9,411 bases of DNA, from positions 1 to 9,411 of the forward strand of contig JAWVEV010000027.1 of the NCBI GenBank assembly GCA_033856535.1, in the 5' to 3' direction. The notes beneath the pieces were generated by a model. The model worked only from the letters and a program-made list of their open reading frames with translations. It ran no database searches and was not told the DNA's origin. Every line of letters starts with the position of its first letter. The first letter of the stretch is position 1. Shown here piece after piece: positions 1-9,186 of the stretch. The DNA is from JAWVEV01 sp033856535 (GTDB lineage: Bacteria; Actinomycetota; Thermoleophilia; Miltoncostaeales; Miltoncostaeaceae). The position numbers and the translations under genes are program-made.

Positions 1-195
1 TGCCTCGACGCGGCCGGCGACAAGAAGATCCAGGTGATCAAGGTCGTCCGCGCGGTCACGGGCCTGGGCCTGAAGGAGGCCAAGGAGCTGGTCGACAACG
101 CGCCGAGCGCCGTGAAGGAGGGCGTCGGCAAGGACGAGGCCGAGCAGGTCAAGGCGCAGCTCGAGGAGGCCGGCGGGATCGTCTCCGTCAAGTAG
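1..195 (+). CDS. rplL: 50S ribosomal protein L7/L12, C-terminal domain (5' end outside window)
   Basis: Frame 1 is open from the first base to the TAG at 193-195 and encodes 64 residues. They match the C-terminal domain of L7/L12: a D-K-K-I-x-V-I-K-V-V-R strand/helix, then T-G-L-G-L-K-E-A-K-E-L-V, then K-E-G-V-G-K-D-E-A-E, ending in E-E-A-G-G-I-V-S-V-K. In the family this globular domain forms the ribosomal stalk tip and recruits and stimulates translational GTPases such as EF-G and EF-Tu; the G-L-G-L-K-E-A-K helix is the factor-binding face. The N-terminal dimerisation domain and hinge, about half of the usual ~120-130 residue protein, lie upstream of the window. rplL normally follows rplJ (L10) and precedes rpoB; here a hairpin and two peptidase genes follow instead. 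Identification is secure. Confidence 0.96.
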   Translation, partial: CLDAAGDKKIQVIKVVRAVTGLGLKEAKELVDNAPSAVKEGVGKDEAEQVKAQLEEAGGIVSVK

Positions 196-201
196 TCCCG
201 T

Positions 202-239
202 CCCCGCCGGACGCCCCGTCTCGCGGGCGTCCGGCGGGG
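202..239 (+). terminator. GC-rich hairpin after rplL, probable terminator or attenuator
   Basis: A perfect 15-bp inverted repeat begins 6 nt after the rplL stop codon. The left arm is 202-216 (CCCCGCCGGACGCCC), the right arm is 225-239, and the loop is 8 nt. No T-run follows (the next bases are GCCTCCGG), so it is not a textbook intrinsic terminator, but U-less GC hairpins are commonly proposed as terminators or 3'-end stabilisers in high-GC actinobacteria. Its position suggests that it ends or attenuates the rplJ-rplL transcript before the peptidase genes. Confidence 0.65.
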
Positions 240-259
240 GCCTCCGGGCACCGTGCGGG

Positions 260-288
260 TGGACCTGGCCCCGGTGTTCTGATTTGTT
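260..288 (+). promoter_or_regulatory. Weak candidate promoter for the peptidase pair (near-leaderless)
   Basis: TGGACC at 260-265 (4/6 to TTGACA) is separated by 17 nt from TTTGTT at 283-288 (3/6 to TATAAT). Transcription from here would begin at about 294-297, almost on the ATG at 297. That would fit the absence of any Shine-Dalgarno sequence before that gene and the frequency of leaderless mRNAs in actinobacteria. The element matches are poor and could be chance; read-through from rplL is the alternative. Confidence 0.22.
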
Positions 289-296
289 GCCCCGCC

Positions 297-1769
297 ATGG
301 CCTTCGGCCGGACCACCGCGGGGGCGCTCGCGGCACTCGCCCTGGTGCTCGCGGGGCCGGCGTCTGCGGCGCTGATCTCTCAGGGAGCGGTGCGCATGGG
401 TGCCGACGCGCTCTGGAGTCAGGGCTTCCGCGGCTCGGGCCAGGTCGTCGCGGTGATCGACATGGGCTTCGGCGGCCTCGACCGCTCGATCGAGCTCGGC
501 GAGCTGCCGCCACGGGCGGCCATGACGATCGCCAGCTTCGACGCCACCTACGGCCTCGACGGCCGCAGCGAGATCGGCGGGCTCACGCAGCACGGCGCGC
601 GCATGGCCGAGCTGGTCCATGACGTGGCGCCGCAGGCGCGCCTGCTGCTCGCGAACTACCACTCCCAGGCCGAGTTCCGGCAGGCGGTCGACTGGGCGCT
701 GGCCAACGGTGCCCAGATCGTGAGCCACTCGAACTCGTTCCTCACGCCGCCGTTCGACGGCACCGGCGACGCCGCCCGCACCGTCGACCGGGCCACGGCC
801 GCCGGCGTGCTCTGGGTGAACTCGGTCGGCAACTATGCCCAGCGCCACTGGTCCGGCATGGCCGCCGCCGCGCCGGCCGTGATCCCGATCGCCCCGCGGC
901 CCGGCGACTACCTGATGCTGAGCCTGGCCTGGCGCGACCCCGCCGTCCGCGCCAGCGTGGCGGTCGAGCGCCAGGACCCGGCCGGCTGGACCGAGGTGCA
1001 GCGGAGCACCCCCGACGGCGCGCTCGGCGCGGACACCGAGCGCCTGCTGGTGGAGGGCGGCGCCTGGCGGCTCGTGGTGCGCCAGGAGGCCGGCCCGCCG
1101 GCGACGCTGCGCCTCTTTTCGCAGACCACCGGCTTCGGCGATCTGGCGGTTGCCGACGGCAGCGTCCCCACGCCGGCCGACGCCGCCGGGGCGCTGGCGG
1201 TGGGGGCCGTGCCCTGGACCGAGACGGCGCTGGCGCCCTACTCCTCGCGCGGCCCGACCGACGGCGGACGGCTGAAGCCCGACCTGGTGGCGCCCACCTA
1301 CGTGACCTCGAACCCCGAGTGGCCCGGCACCGCCGGCACCTCGGCGGCGACCGCCCACGTCGCCGGAGCGGCCGCGCTGGTGCGCGAGCAGCGCGTGGCG
1401 GCCGGGCTGCCGGTCGACCCGGCGTCGCTGCGGACCGCCCTGATGCGCGGCGCGATGGACCTCGGCGACCCCGGCCCGGACCCCTCGTTCGGGGTCGGCC
1501 AGATCCGGCTCGACCGGGGCCGGCCGGCCCTGCGCCTCTGGGTCTCCTCGGGCCCGCGCCGGGCGCTGCGCGTCCTCGCCTCCGACGAGGGCACCCTGCG
1601 CGAGCTCCGCGTCGCGCTCGACGGGACGCCCCTCCGGACGGCCCGCCGGCCCTACCTGCGCCTGCGCCTGCCGGCCCTCCCGCCGGGCCGGCACGAGCTG
1701 CGCGTCGAGGCCGAGGACATGGCCGGGAACGTCGTGGCCCGCACCCGGACGCTCCGGGGCGGCCGGTGA
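297..1769 (+). CDS. Secreted S8 (subtilisin-like) serine peptidase without propeptide
   Basis: This encodes 490 aa. Residues 1-24 look like a Sec signal peptide (hydrophobic A/L/V core, cleavage likely after P-A-S-A). The S8 catalytic set is visible: Asp55 in V-A-V-I-D-M-G-F-G-G, His99 in T-Q-H-G-A-R, oxyanion Asn179 in N-S-V-G-N-Y, and Ser349 in G-T-S-A-A-T-A-H-V-A-G. About 100 residues of predicted beta-rich sequence (about 200-290) sit between the Asn and Ser motifs, probably an inserted beta-sandwich. Residues about 405-490 form one Ig-like domain containing D-M-A-G-N. The catalytic domain starts almost directly after the signal peptide, with no I9-type propeptide. The ATG at 297 is chosen because it gives an intact signal peptide; the next ATG (residue 34) would lose it. 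No Shine-Dalgarno sequence is visible. The stop overlaps the start of the next, paralogous gene by 4 nt. The substrate is unknown, and the chromosomal site beside ribosomal and polymerase genes says little about it. The S8 assignment is firm; activity is inferred. Confidence 0.9.
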   Translation: MAFGRTTAGALAALALVLAGPASAALISQGAVRMGADALWSQGFRGSGQVVAVIDMGFGGLDRSIELGELPPRAAMTIASFDATYGLDGRSEIGGLTQHGARMAELVHDVAPQARLLLANYHSQAEFRQAVDWALANGAQIVSHSNSFLTPPFDGTGDAARTVDRATAAGVLWVNSVGNYAQRHWSGMAAAAPAVIPIAPRPGDYLMLSLAWRDPAVRASVAVERQDPAGWTEVQRSTPDGALGADTERLLVEGGAWRLVVRQEAGPPATLRLFSQTTGFGDLAVADGSVPTPADAAGALAVGAVPWTETALAPYSSRGPTDGGRLKPDLVAPTYVTSNPEWPGTAGTSAATAHVAGAAALVREQRVAAGLPVDPASLRTALMRGAMDLGDPGPDPSFGVGQIRLDRGRPALRLWVSSGPRRALRVLASDEGTLRELRVALDGTPLRTARRPYLRLRLPALPPGRHELRVEAEDMAGNVVARTRTLRGGR

Positions 1770-4048
1770 GGCGCGCGGCCCTCGTCGCCGCGCTGGGCGC
1801 GGCCCTCGCCGCGGCCGGCGCCGGCACGGCCGCGGGCCAGCCCGTGGCGGTCACGGTCCAGGCCGAGCCGGGCCACATCGAGCAGGCGATCCGCGCCCTG
1901 GGGCCGCGGAGGATCACCCGGCGACAGGGGACGGTCCTGCAGGTGGTCGCCGATCGGACCCAGGTGCCCGGGATCCGGCGGCTGCCGGGCGTCGCGGCGG
2001 CCTATGCCGCGCCCTCCTCGTTCGAGGACGGCCTGGAGAGCGAGGGCGTCGCGCGCACCGGCGCCGCGGTGCTCGGGCGGGTCGCCGACGGCGGGCGCGG
2101 CGTCACGATCGCGGTCCTCGACCAGGGCTTCGGCACGCACATCCCGCTGCTGCAGTCGCTCGGCGAGCTGCCGCCGGCCGGGCGCCTGCTCACCCAGTCC
2201 TTCGACACGGTCAACGGCCTGGCCGGCCGGAACGCCTACGGCAACGCCACCAACCACGGCGAGCTGGTCGCCCAGACGGTCTACGACTACGCGCCGGAGG
2301 CCTACTACCTCTACGTGAACTACGACAGCGAGGCCGACTTCGTCGCCGCGACCGACTGGCTGGTCCAGCGCCGCCCGGACATCGTGGTCCACTCGAACAG
2401 CTTCCTCGAGGGGCCCTTCGACGGCACCGGCCCCTCGGCCCGGGCGGTCGACCGCGCGGCCGACGCCGGCATCCTCTGGTTCAACTCGGCCGGAAACTAC
2501 GCGACCAAGCACTGGACCGGCCCCTGGGCCGACGCGGACGGGGACAAGGTGCTCGACTGGCCCGTTCCCGACTGGACCTTCGCGGCCGGCTACGGCGACA
2601 CGATCTCGTTCTCGCTCTCCTGGACGCCGGGGACGCCGGCGAAGGCCGGCGACGACCCGACCGACCTCGACCTGACCCTCGAGCGCCAGGACGCCGAGGG
2701 CTGGGTGGCGGTGGCGCGCTCGGGCGACCATCAGGTGGACGGCGCCTCGCCGGCCGAGCGGATCCTGGGGTACTCGCCGGCGCCGGCGACCTACCGGCTG
2801 CGCGCCAACCTCGTGGCCGGTCCGCCGCCGAAGGACATCACGCTCTTCTCGCGCGAGATCGACCTGCCGGAGATGGGCGGCTCCCCGGTCAGCAGCATCC
2901 CGACCCCGGGCGACGCGGCCGGCAGCATCACCGTCGGGGCGATCGACTGGCGGGGGAACCGCTACAAGCGCTACTCGTCCCAGGGGCCGACCGACGACGG
3001 GCGGCTGAAGCCCGACATCGTCGCGCCCACCGACACCCGCGTGGTCGACCGCAACGGCGGCCCGCGCCGGGTGGGCGGCACCTCGAACGCCGCGCCGAAC
3101 GCCGCCGGCGCCGCCGCGGTGATGCTGGCCGCGGCGCGGAGGGCCGGCCAGCCGGTCTCGGCGACCTCGGTGCGCGAGCAGCTCACCTCGCTCGCGCTGG
3201 ACCTCGGCCCGCCCGGCCCGGATGAGATCTTCGGCGCCGGCCGCGTGCGCCTGGAGACCACCCCGCCGAAGCTCGTCCGCCCGGAGCCGGCGCCGCTCGC
3301 GCCGGTGCGCGGACGCGCCCGCATCGGTTTCCAGGCGCTCGACCGCTCGCCGCTCGCCTCGTGGAGCGTGAGGCTCGACGACAAGCGCGTGAAGCTCGTC
3401 TACGGGCGGCTGCCGCGGCCCTTCCGGGTCAACACCCTCGGCCTGGCCGACGGCTTCCACGTGCTCCACGCCGAGGCCACCGACCTCCCGGGCAACGCGT
3501 CGTCGTTCCAGTGGACGATCCGGATCGACAACACCCTGCCGTCGCTGGCCTACGGGGGCATCGAGGTGCTGGGCCGCCAGACCGCGCGCGTGCCGCCCAA
3601 GAAGGCCCGCGGCAAGGCGGCCAAGCGCCGGCGCGCGGCGCTGGCGCGCCTCGCGCGGACCGCGCGGCCGGTGCGGGTCGTGCTCGCGGGGCAGGACCCC
3701 GACGCCAGCGCCGCCATGACCCTGCGCGCGGTCGTGCTCACCTCGGCGGGGCAGGGCGTCCGGGTGAAGCGCTTCCGCGTCCCGCAGGGCGCCGAGCGGC
3801 GCCTGTCGCTGGGGCGCCTGCGCCCGGCCCGCTACCGCCTCGTGCTGGAGCTGACCGACCGGGCCGGCAACGTGACCCGGGTGCGGCGGACGGTGCTCGT
3901 CCGGCCCATCCAGGGGCTCGGGCCCGGCGAGCGGCCGCGCCCGCTCGAGCCGGCGCCGACCGTCACGATCCCGACGAGCCCGACGCCGCCGGCCCCGCCG
4001 GCGGGGCCCGAAACCGAGGGAGAAGCGCCGACGCCGGCCGGCGGCTGA
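1766..4048 (+). CDS. Secreted S8 serine peptidase with I9-like propeptide and Ig-like C-terminus
   Basis: This encodes 760 aa from the GTG at 1766. That start sits in a GTGA overlap with the previous stop and begins a good signal peptide (M-R-R then an Ala/Leu core to about residue 24). The same frame is open further upstream, but that part is a shadow of the first peptidase. Residues about 27-88 resemble an inhibitor I9 / fervidolysin-type propeptide (ending L-P-G-V-A-A-A-Y-A). The catalytic set is Asp119 (V-L-D-Q-G-F-G-T), His164 (T-N-H-G-E-L), Asn244 (N-S-A-G-N-Y) and Ser440 (G-T-S-N-A-A-P-N-A-A-G). A beta-rich insert spans about 275-375. After about 500 come two Ig-like domains marked by D-L-P-G-N (573-577) and D-R-A-G-N (698-702), separated by a Lys/Arg-rich linker (about 607-637), and finally a Pro/Thr-rich tail. 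There is no C-terminal membrane segment or sorting motif, so release or loose wall association is likely. It is probably translationally coupled to, and a tandem duplicate of, the upstream gene. The substrate is unknown. Confidence 0.9.
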   Translation: MRRAALVAALGAALAAAGAGTAAGQPVAVTVQAEPGHIEQAIRALGPRRITRRQGTVLQVVADRTQVPGIRRLPGVAAAYAAPSSFEDGLESEGVARTGAAVLGRVADGGRGVTIAVLDQGFGTHIPLLQSLGELPPAGRLLTQSFDTVNGLAGRNAYGNATNHGELVAQTVYDYAPEAYYLYVNYDSEADFVAATDWLVQRRPDIVVHSNSFLEGPFDGTGPSARAVDRAADAGILWFNSAGNYATKHWTGPWADADGDKVLDWPVPDWTFAAGYGDTISFSLSWTPGTPAKAGDDPTDLDLTLERQDAEGWVAVARSGDHQVDGASPAERILGYSPAPATYRLRANLVAGPPPKDITLFSREIDLPEMGGSPVSSIPTPGDAAGSITVGAIDWRGNRYKRYSSQGPTDDGRLKPDIVAPTDTRVVDRNGGPRRVGGTSNAAPNAAGAAAVMLAAARRAGQPVSATSVREQLTSLALDLGPPGPDEIFGAGRVRLETTPPKLVRPEPAPLAPVRGRARIGFQALDRSPLASWSVRLDDKRVKLVYGRLPRPFRVNTLGLADGFHVLHAEATDLPGNASSFQWTIRIDNTLPSLAYGGIEVLGRQTARVPPKKARGKAAKRRRAALARLARTARPVRVVLAGQDPDASAAMTLRAVVLTSAGQGVRVKRFRVPQGAERRLSLGRLRPARYRLVLELTDRAGNVTRVRRTVLVRPIQGLGPGERPRPLEPAPTVTIPTSPTPPAPPAGPETEGEAPTPAGG

Positions 4049-4058
4049 CGAGGCGGGC

Positions 4059-4087
4059 TGGACACCCCCGGCCTCCTTGCGCAGAAT
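4059..4087 (+). promoter_or_regulatory. Candidate sigma70-type promoter for the 67-aa gene
   Basis: TGGACA at 4059-4064 (5/6 to TTGACA) and CAGAAT at 4082-4087 (4/6 to TATAAT) are exactly 17 nt apart. They start 11 nt after the stop of the second peptidase. Transcription would begin near 4094, giving a leader of about 92 nt. This is one of the better -35/-10 pairs in the window's intergenic DNA, but it is only a pattern match. Confidence 0.45.
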
Positions 4088-4100
4088 TCCCGGGTCACCC

Positions 4101-4170
4101 GATCCCGCGACCCGCCGGCACCGACCCACCCACGCCGCCCGCACCCGGCGCGGGCCGTCCGGCGGGGATC
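4101..4170 (+). other. Foldable leader upstream of the 67-aa gene
   Basis: Nested inverted repeats lie just before the Shine-Dalgarno sequence. GATCCC (4101-4106) pairs with GGGATC (4165-4170), CGCCGG (4113-4118) pairs with CCGGCG (4159-4164), and an inner GCCCGC (4137-4142) pairs with GCGGGC (4150-4155). The outer two helices are contiguous on the right-hand side and interrupted by a 6-nt bulge on the left. The ribosome binding site at 4176-4181 stays outside the fold. In DNA this GC-rich some pairing is expected by chance, and no known riboswitch is recognised. Confidence 0.35.
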
Positions 4171-4186
4171 CCATGAGGAGGATGCG

Positions 4187-4390
4187 ATGCCCCTTGACCG
4201 CGAAGTGAAGAGCGTGCTGCGCGACAAGGTCTCGACGGCCAACAAGAGCAACGTCGACGCCGTGATGGAGCAGGTGATCGAGGCCCGTTCCGGCCTCGCC
4301 GAGGACGACAAGGACTACGCGCGTCTCGGCGGCTGGCTGGAGGACCTCGAGGCGGTCAAGGGCGGGGGCGTCCCGGGCAAGTTCTCCTGA
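4187..4390 (+). CDS. Small acidic protein of unknown function
   Basis: This encodes 67 aa from an ATG preceded by a strong Shine-Dalgarno sequence, AGGAGG at 4176-4181, 5 nt upstream; that makes it a convincing gene despite its size. The protein is soluble-looking, rich in charged residues (K/R/D/E) and predicted mostly helical: an N-terminal helix (D-R-E-V-K-S-V-L-R-D-K-V), a second (N-V-D-A-V-M-E-Q-V-I-E-A-R), a third around Y-A-R-L-G-G-W-L-E-D-L-E-A-V, then a flexible Gly-rich end (K-G-G-G-V-P-G-K-F-S). There is no signal peptide, membrane segment, Cys pair or recognised DNA-binding motif. I do not recognise the family. It stands between the peptidase pair and a convergent minus-strand gene, with its own candidate promoter upstream and a hairpin downstream, so it may be a single-gene transcript. 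The strong ribosome binding site suggests efficient translation. Confidence 0.82.
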   Translation: MPLDREVKSVLRDKVSTANKSNVDAVMEQVIEARSGLAEDDKDYARLGGWLEDLEAVKGGGVPGKFS

Positions 4391-4397
4391 TCCGCCG

Positions 4398-4440
4398 CGC
4401 GCCGCCGGCCCGGCTCACCTGAGCGGGGCCGGCCGGCGCG
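4398..4440. terminator. Long hairpin between convergent genes, probable terminator
   Basis: A long inverted repeat starts 8 nt after the stop of the 67-aa gene. The left arm is 4398-4416 and the right arm 4421-4440, with one G/G mismatch (4412/4425), one bulged C (4434) and a 4-nt loop (ACCT). That gives about 18 pairs, nearly all G-C. No T-run flanks it. It lies in the 124-nt gap between convergent genes, so it could stop transcription from both sides. Confidence 0.6.
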
Positions 4441-4514
4441 GACTCGCCCTTCGGACGGCCGCACCGGCGATTCACGGGGGCCGCCCGCCGCAGAGCCCTG
4501 GCGCCGGCCGCGGC

Positions 4515-5060
4515 CTACTTGCCGCGCCGCCGGGGCGCCGCGGTCTGGAGGATGCGCTGCAGCCGCCGGGTCTCGGCCAGCGCGTTCAGCGGCCGGCGGT
4601 CCGAGCTGGCCTGGCGCGCCGCGCGGCCCATCCGCTCCTGGCGGCCCTCGCGGGCCTCGACCCAGCGCTCGTAGGCGCCGACCAGGTCGAGCACGCCGGC
4701 GACCAGCGCCGTCGCCGCCGGGGAGCCGTTGTGGTCGGTCATCTGCCGCCCGTCGAGCATGAGGATCGGCGGGCCGTCGGCCGCGACGTAGGTGAGCTCC
4801 CCGCCGCCGGGGCGGGTGACGCGGATGCCGATGCCGGACACGCGGACCTGCAGGCCGCGCCATTCGCGCTTCAGCACGCCGGCCTCCACGGCCGGGCGGA
4901 ATCCGAAGGCGCGGATGCGCCGGCGCTCGTCCGGCGAGGACCAGATCCGATGGGCGGCCGCGAGCAACTCGGCGAGCCGCTGGACGATCGGCTCGCCGGG
5001 CGCGCTCTCGGCGTATGAGGGGAGGGAGGAGCTCACGGGGGCGGGACCGACCTGTGGCAT
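4515..5060 (-). CDS. Conserved-looking protein of unknown function, reverse strand upstream of rpoB
   Basis: This encodes 181 aa, reading from the ATG at 5060 down to the TAG at 4515-4517. Visible parts are a disordered Pro/Ser-rich N-terminus (about 1-22), a helix (I-V-Q-R-L-A-E-L-L-A-A-A-H-R-I-W), an Arg-rich turn, an alternating beta region (about 60-110, including L-Q-V-R-V-S-G-I-G-I-R-V and I-L-M-L-D-G-R-Q-M), then amphipathic helices and a basic C-terminus ending R-R-R-G-K. There is no signal peptide, membrane span or metal-binding motif. I do not recognise the family and assign no function. No Shine-Dalgarno sequence precedes the ATG; a GTG at residue 9 is an alternative start with no better signal. 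The gene is divergent from rpoB across a 214-nt gap and convergent with the 67-aa gene. A second long open frame overlaps it on the same strand (4315-4863); this frame is preferred because it has an ordinary amino-acid mix with plausible alpha/beta structure, while the other is Arg/Pro/Ala-rich. Confidence 0.72.
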   Translation of the reverse strand: MPQVGPAPVSSSLPSYAESAPGEPIVQRLAELLAAAHRIWSSPDERRRIRAFGFRPAVEAGVLKREWRGLQVRVSGIGIRVTRPGGGELTYVAADGPPILMLDGRQMTDHNGSPAATALVAGVLDLVGAYERWVEAREGRQERMGRAARQASSDRRPLNALAETRRLQRILQTAAPRRRGK

Positions 5061-5078
5061 CTGCGTGGGTGAATGGCT

Positions 5079-5084
5079 AGACTA
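5079..5084 (-). promoter_or_regulatory. Weak -10 candidate for the reverse-strand gene
   Basis: On the minus strand TAGTCT (plus-strand 5084 to 5079) has the TAnnnT form and would start transcription near 5072, leaving a leader of about 12 nt before the ATG at 5060. No -35 match lies 17 nt upstream. The short leader would agree with the lack of a Shine-Dalgarno sequence. This is a low-certainty pattern match. Confidence 0.22.
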
Positions 5085-5190
5085 ACCGGTCTTGGCCGAC
5101 GGGTCCCATCGGCTGCGGCCTGCCACCGCCCGCAGCGCTGACTGACGCCGCCCCATCCAGGGCGGCCGTCCGGCCGTACCTCGTCGCCGG

Positions 5191-5199
5191 TGGTATACT
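5191..5199 (+). promoter_or_regulatory. rpoB: Extended -10 promoter candidate for rpoB
   Basis: TGGTATACT at 5191-5199 is an extended -10 element (TGn followed by TATACT, 5/6 to TATAAT) and stands out in otherwise very GC-rich DNA. The expected start is about 5206, giving a leader of about 69 nt before the TTG at 5275. No good -35 lies 16-18 nt upstream (the bases there are CGGCCG-like), which is tolerated by extended -10 promoters. The gap also contains a 7-bp inverted repeat, GCTGCGG (5112-5118) with CCGCAGC (5130-5136), of unknown meaning. This promoter would let rpoB-rpoC be transcribed independently of rplL. Confidence 0.6.
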
Positions 5200-5258
5200 C
5201 GCCCGTTGCGCCGCCGCCGGCCCGTCCGGCACCTCGCCGCCCCGTCACTCGCTCTCGT

Positions 5259-5265
5259 CAGGAGG
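5259..5265 (+). promoter_or_regulatory. rpoB: Shine-Dalgarno sequence fixing the rpoB start
   Basis: CAGGAGG is 9 nt before the TTG at 5275. It decides between this start and the upstream TTG at 5207-region codons of the same open frame, which have no ribosome binding site and coincide with the predicted transcription start. Confidence 0.8.
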
Positions 5266-5274
5266 CCTCGCGAC

Positions 5275-9084
<3,810 letters not shown>

Positions 9085-9098
9085 CTAGAGGCGCTCGT

Positions 9099-9126
9099 CC
9101 CCCTCGGCCCACCCGGGCCGAGGGGG
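9099..9126 (+). terminator. Strong hairpin in the rpoB-rpoC spacer (attenuator-like, no T-run)
   Basis: A perfect 12-bp inverted repeat, CCCCCTCGGCCC (9099-9110) with GGGCCGAGGGGG (9115-9126), closes a 4-nt ACCC loop 14 nt after the rpoB stop. There is no T-run, and rpoC must be transcribed through it, so partial termination, RNA processing or mRNA stabilisation are likelier than full termination. A smaller alternative stem, GGGGCG (9123-9128) with CGCCCC (9132-9137), shares its right arm and would exclude it. Confidence 0.5.
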
Positions 9127-9179
9127 CGCACCGCCCCTGGCTTCACCCGTACGGCGCCGTGCGCGCCGGCCGGGCCGAG

Positions 9180-9186
9180 AGAAAGG
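9180..9186 (+). promoter_or_regulatory. rpoC: Shine-Dalgarno sequence of rpoC
   Basis: AGAAAGG lies 10 nt before the GTG at 9197, in a purine-rich run that begins at 9177. It supports the GTG start. Confidence 0.6.

Noticed and set aside
284..622. 112-codon open frame overlapping the first peptidase
   Set aside because: Arg/Gly-rich translation in the +2 frame of a gene with a clear S8 domain; no ribosome binding site.
1319..1765. N-terminal extension of the second peptidase to an upstream ATG (149 more codons)
   Set aside because: It overlaps the 3' third of the first peptidase in another frame, is Arg/Pro/Ala-rich, and would bury the signal peptide that starts at the GTG at 1766.
1652..4174. 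840-codon open frame antisense to the second peptidase
   Set aside because: Same high-GC shadow effect; Arg/Val/Gly/Asp-rich translation without motifs, opposite a gene with clear catalytic residues.
3361..4176. 271-codon plus-strand frame inside the second peptidase and beyond
   Set aside because: Arg/Ala/Pro/Gly-rich shadow of the Ig-like region; no start signal and no recognised domain.
4315..4863. Alternative 182-codon minus-strand frame overlapping the 67-aa gene and the 181-aa gene
   Set aside because: It is Arg/Pro/Gly-rich, runs antisense into a gene with a strong ribosome binding site, and competes with a frame that has a more protein-like composition.
5206..5274. 23-codon upstream extension of rpoB
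   Set aside because: The upstream codons (Arg/Pro-rich) have no Shine-Dalgarno sequence and coincide with the predicted transcription start, while CAGGAGG sits 9 nt before the TTG at 5275, where the protein then begins like other beta subunits.
196..5274. Genomic island or mobile element between rplL and rpoB
   Set aside because: No transposase, integrase, tRNA, target-site repeat or terminal inverted repeat was seen, and base composition and codon bias match the flanking housekeeping genes.
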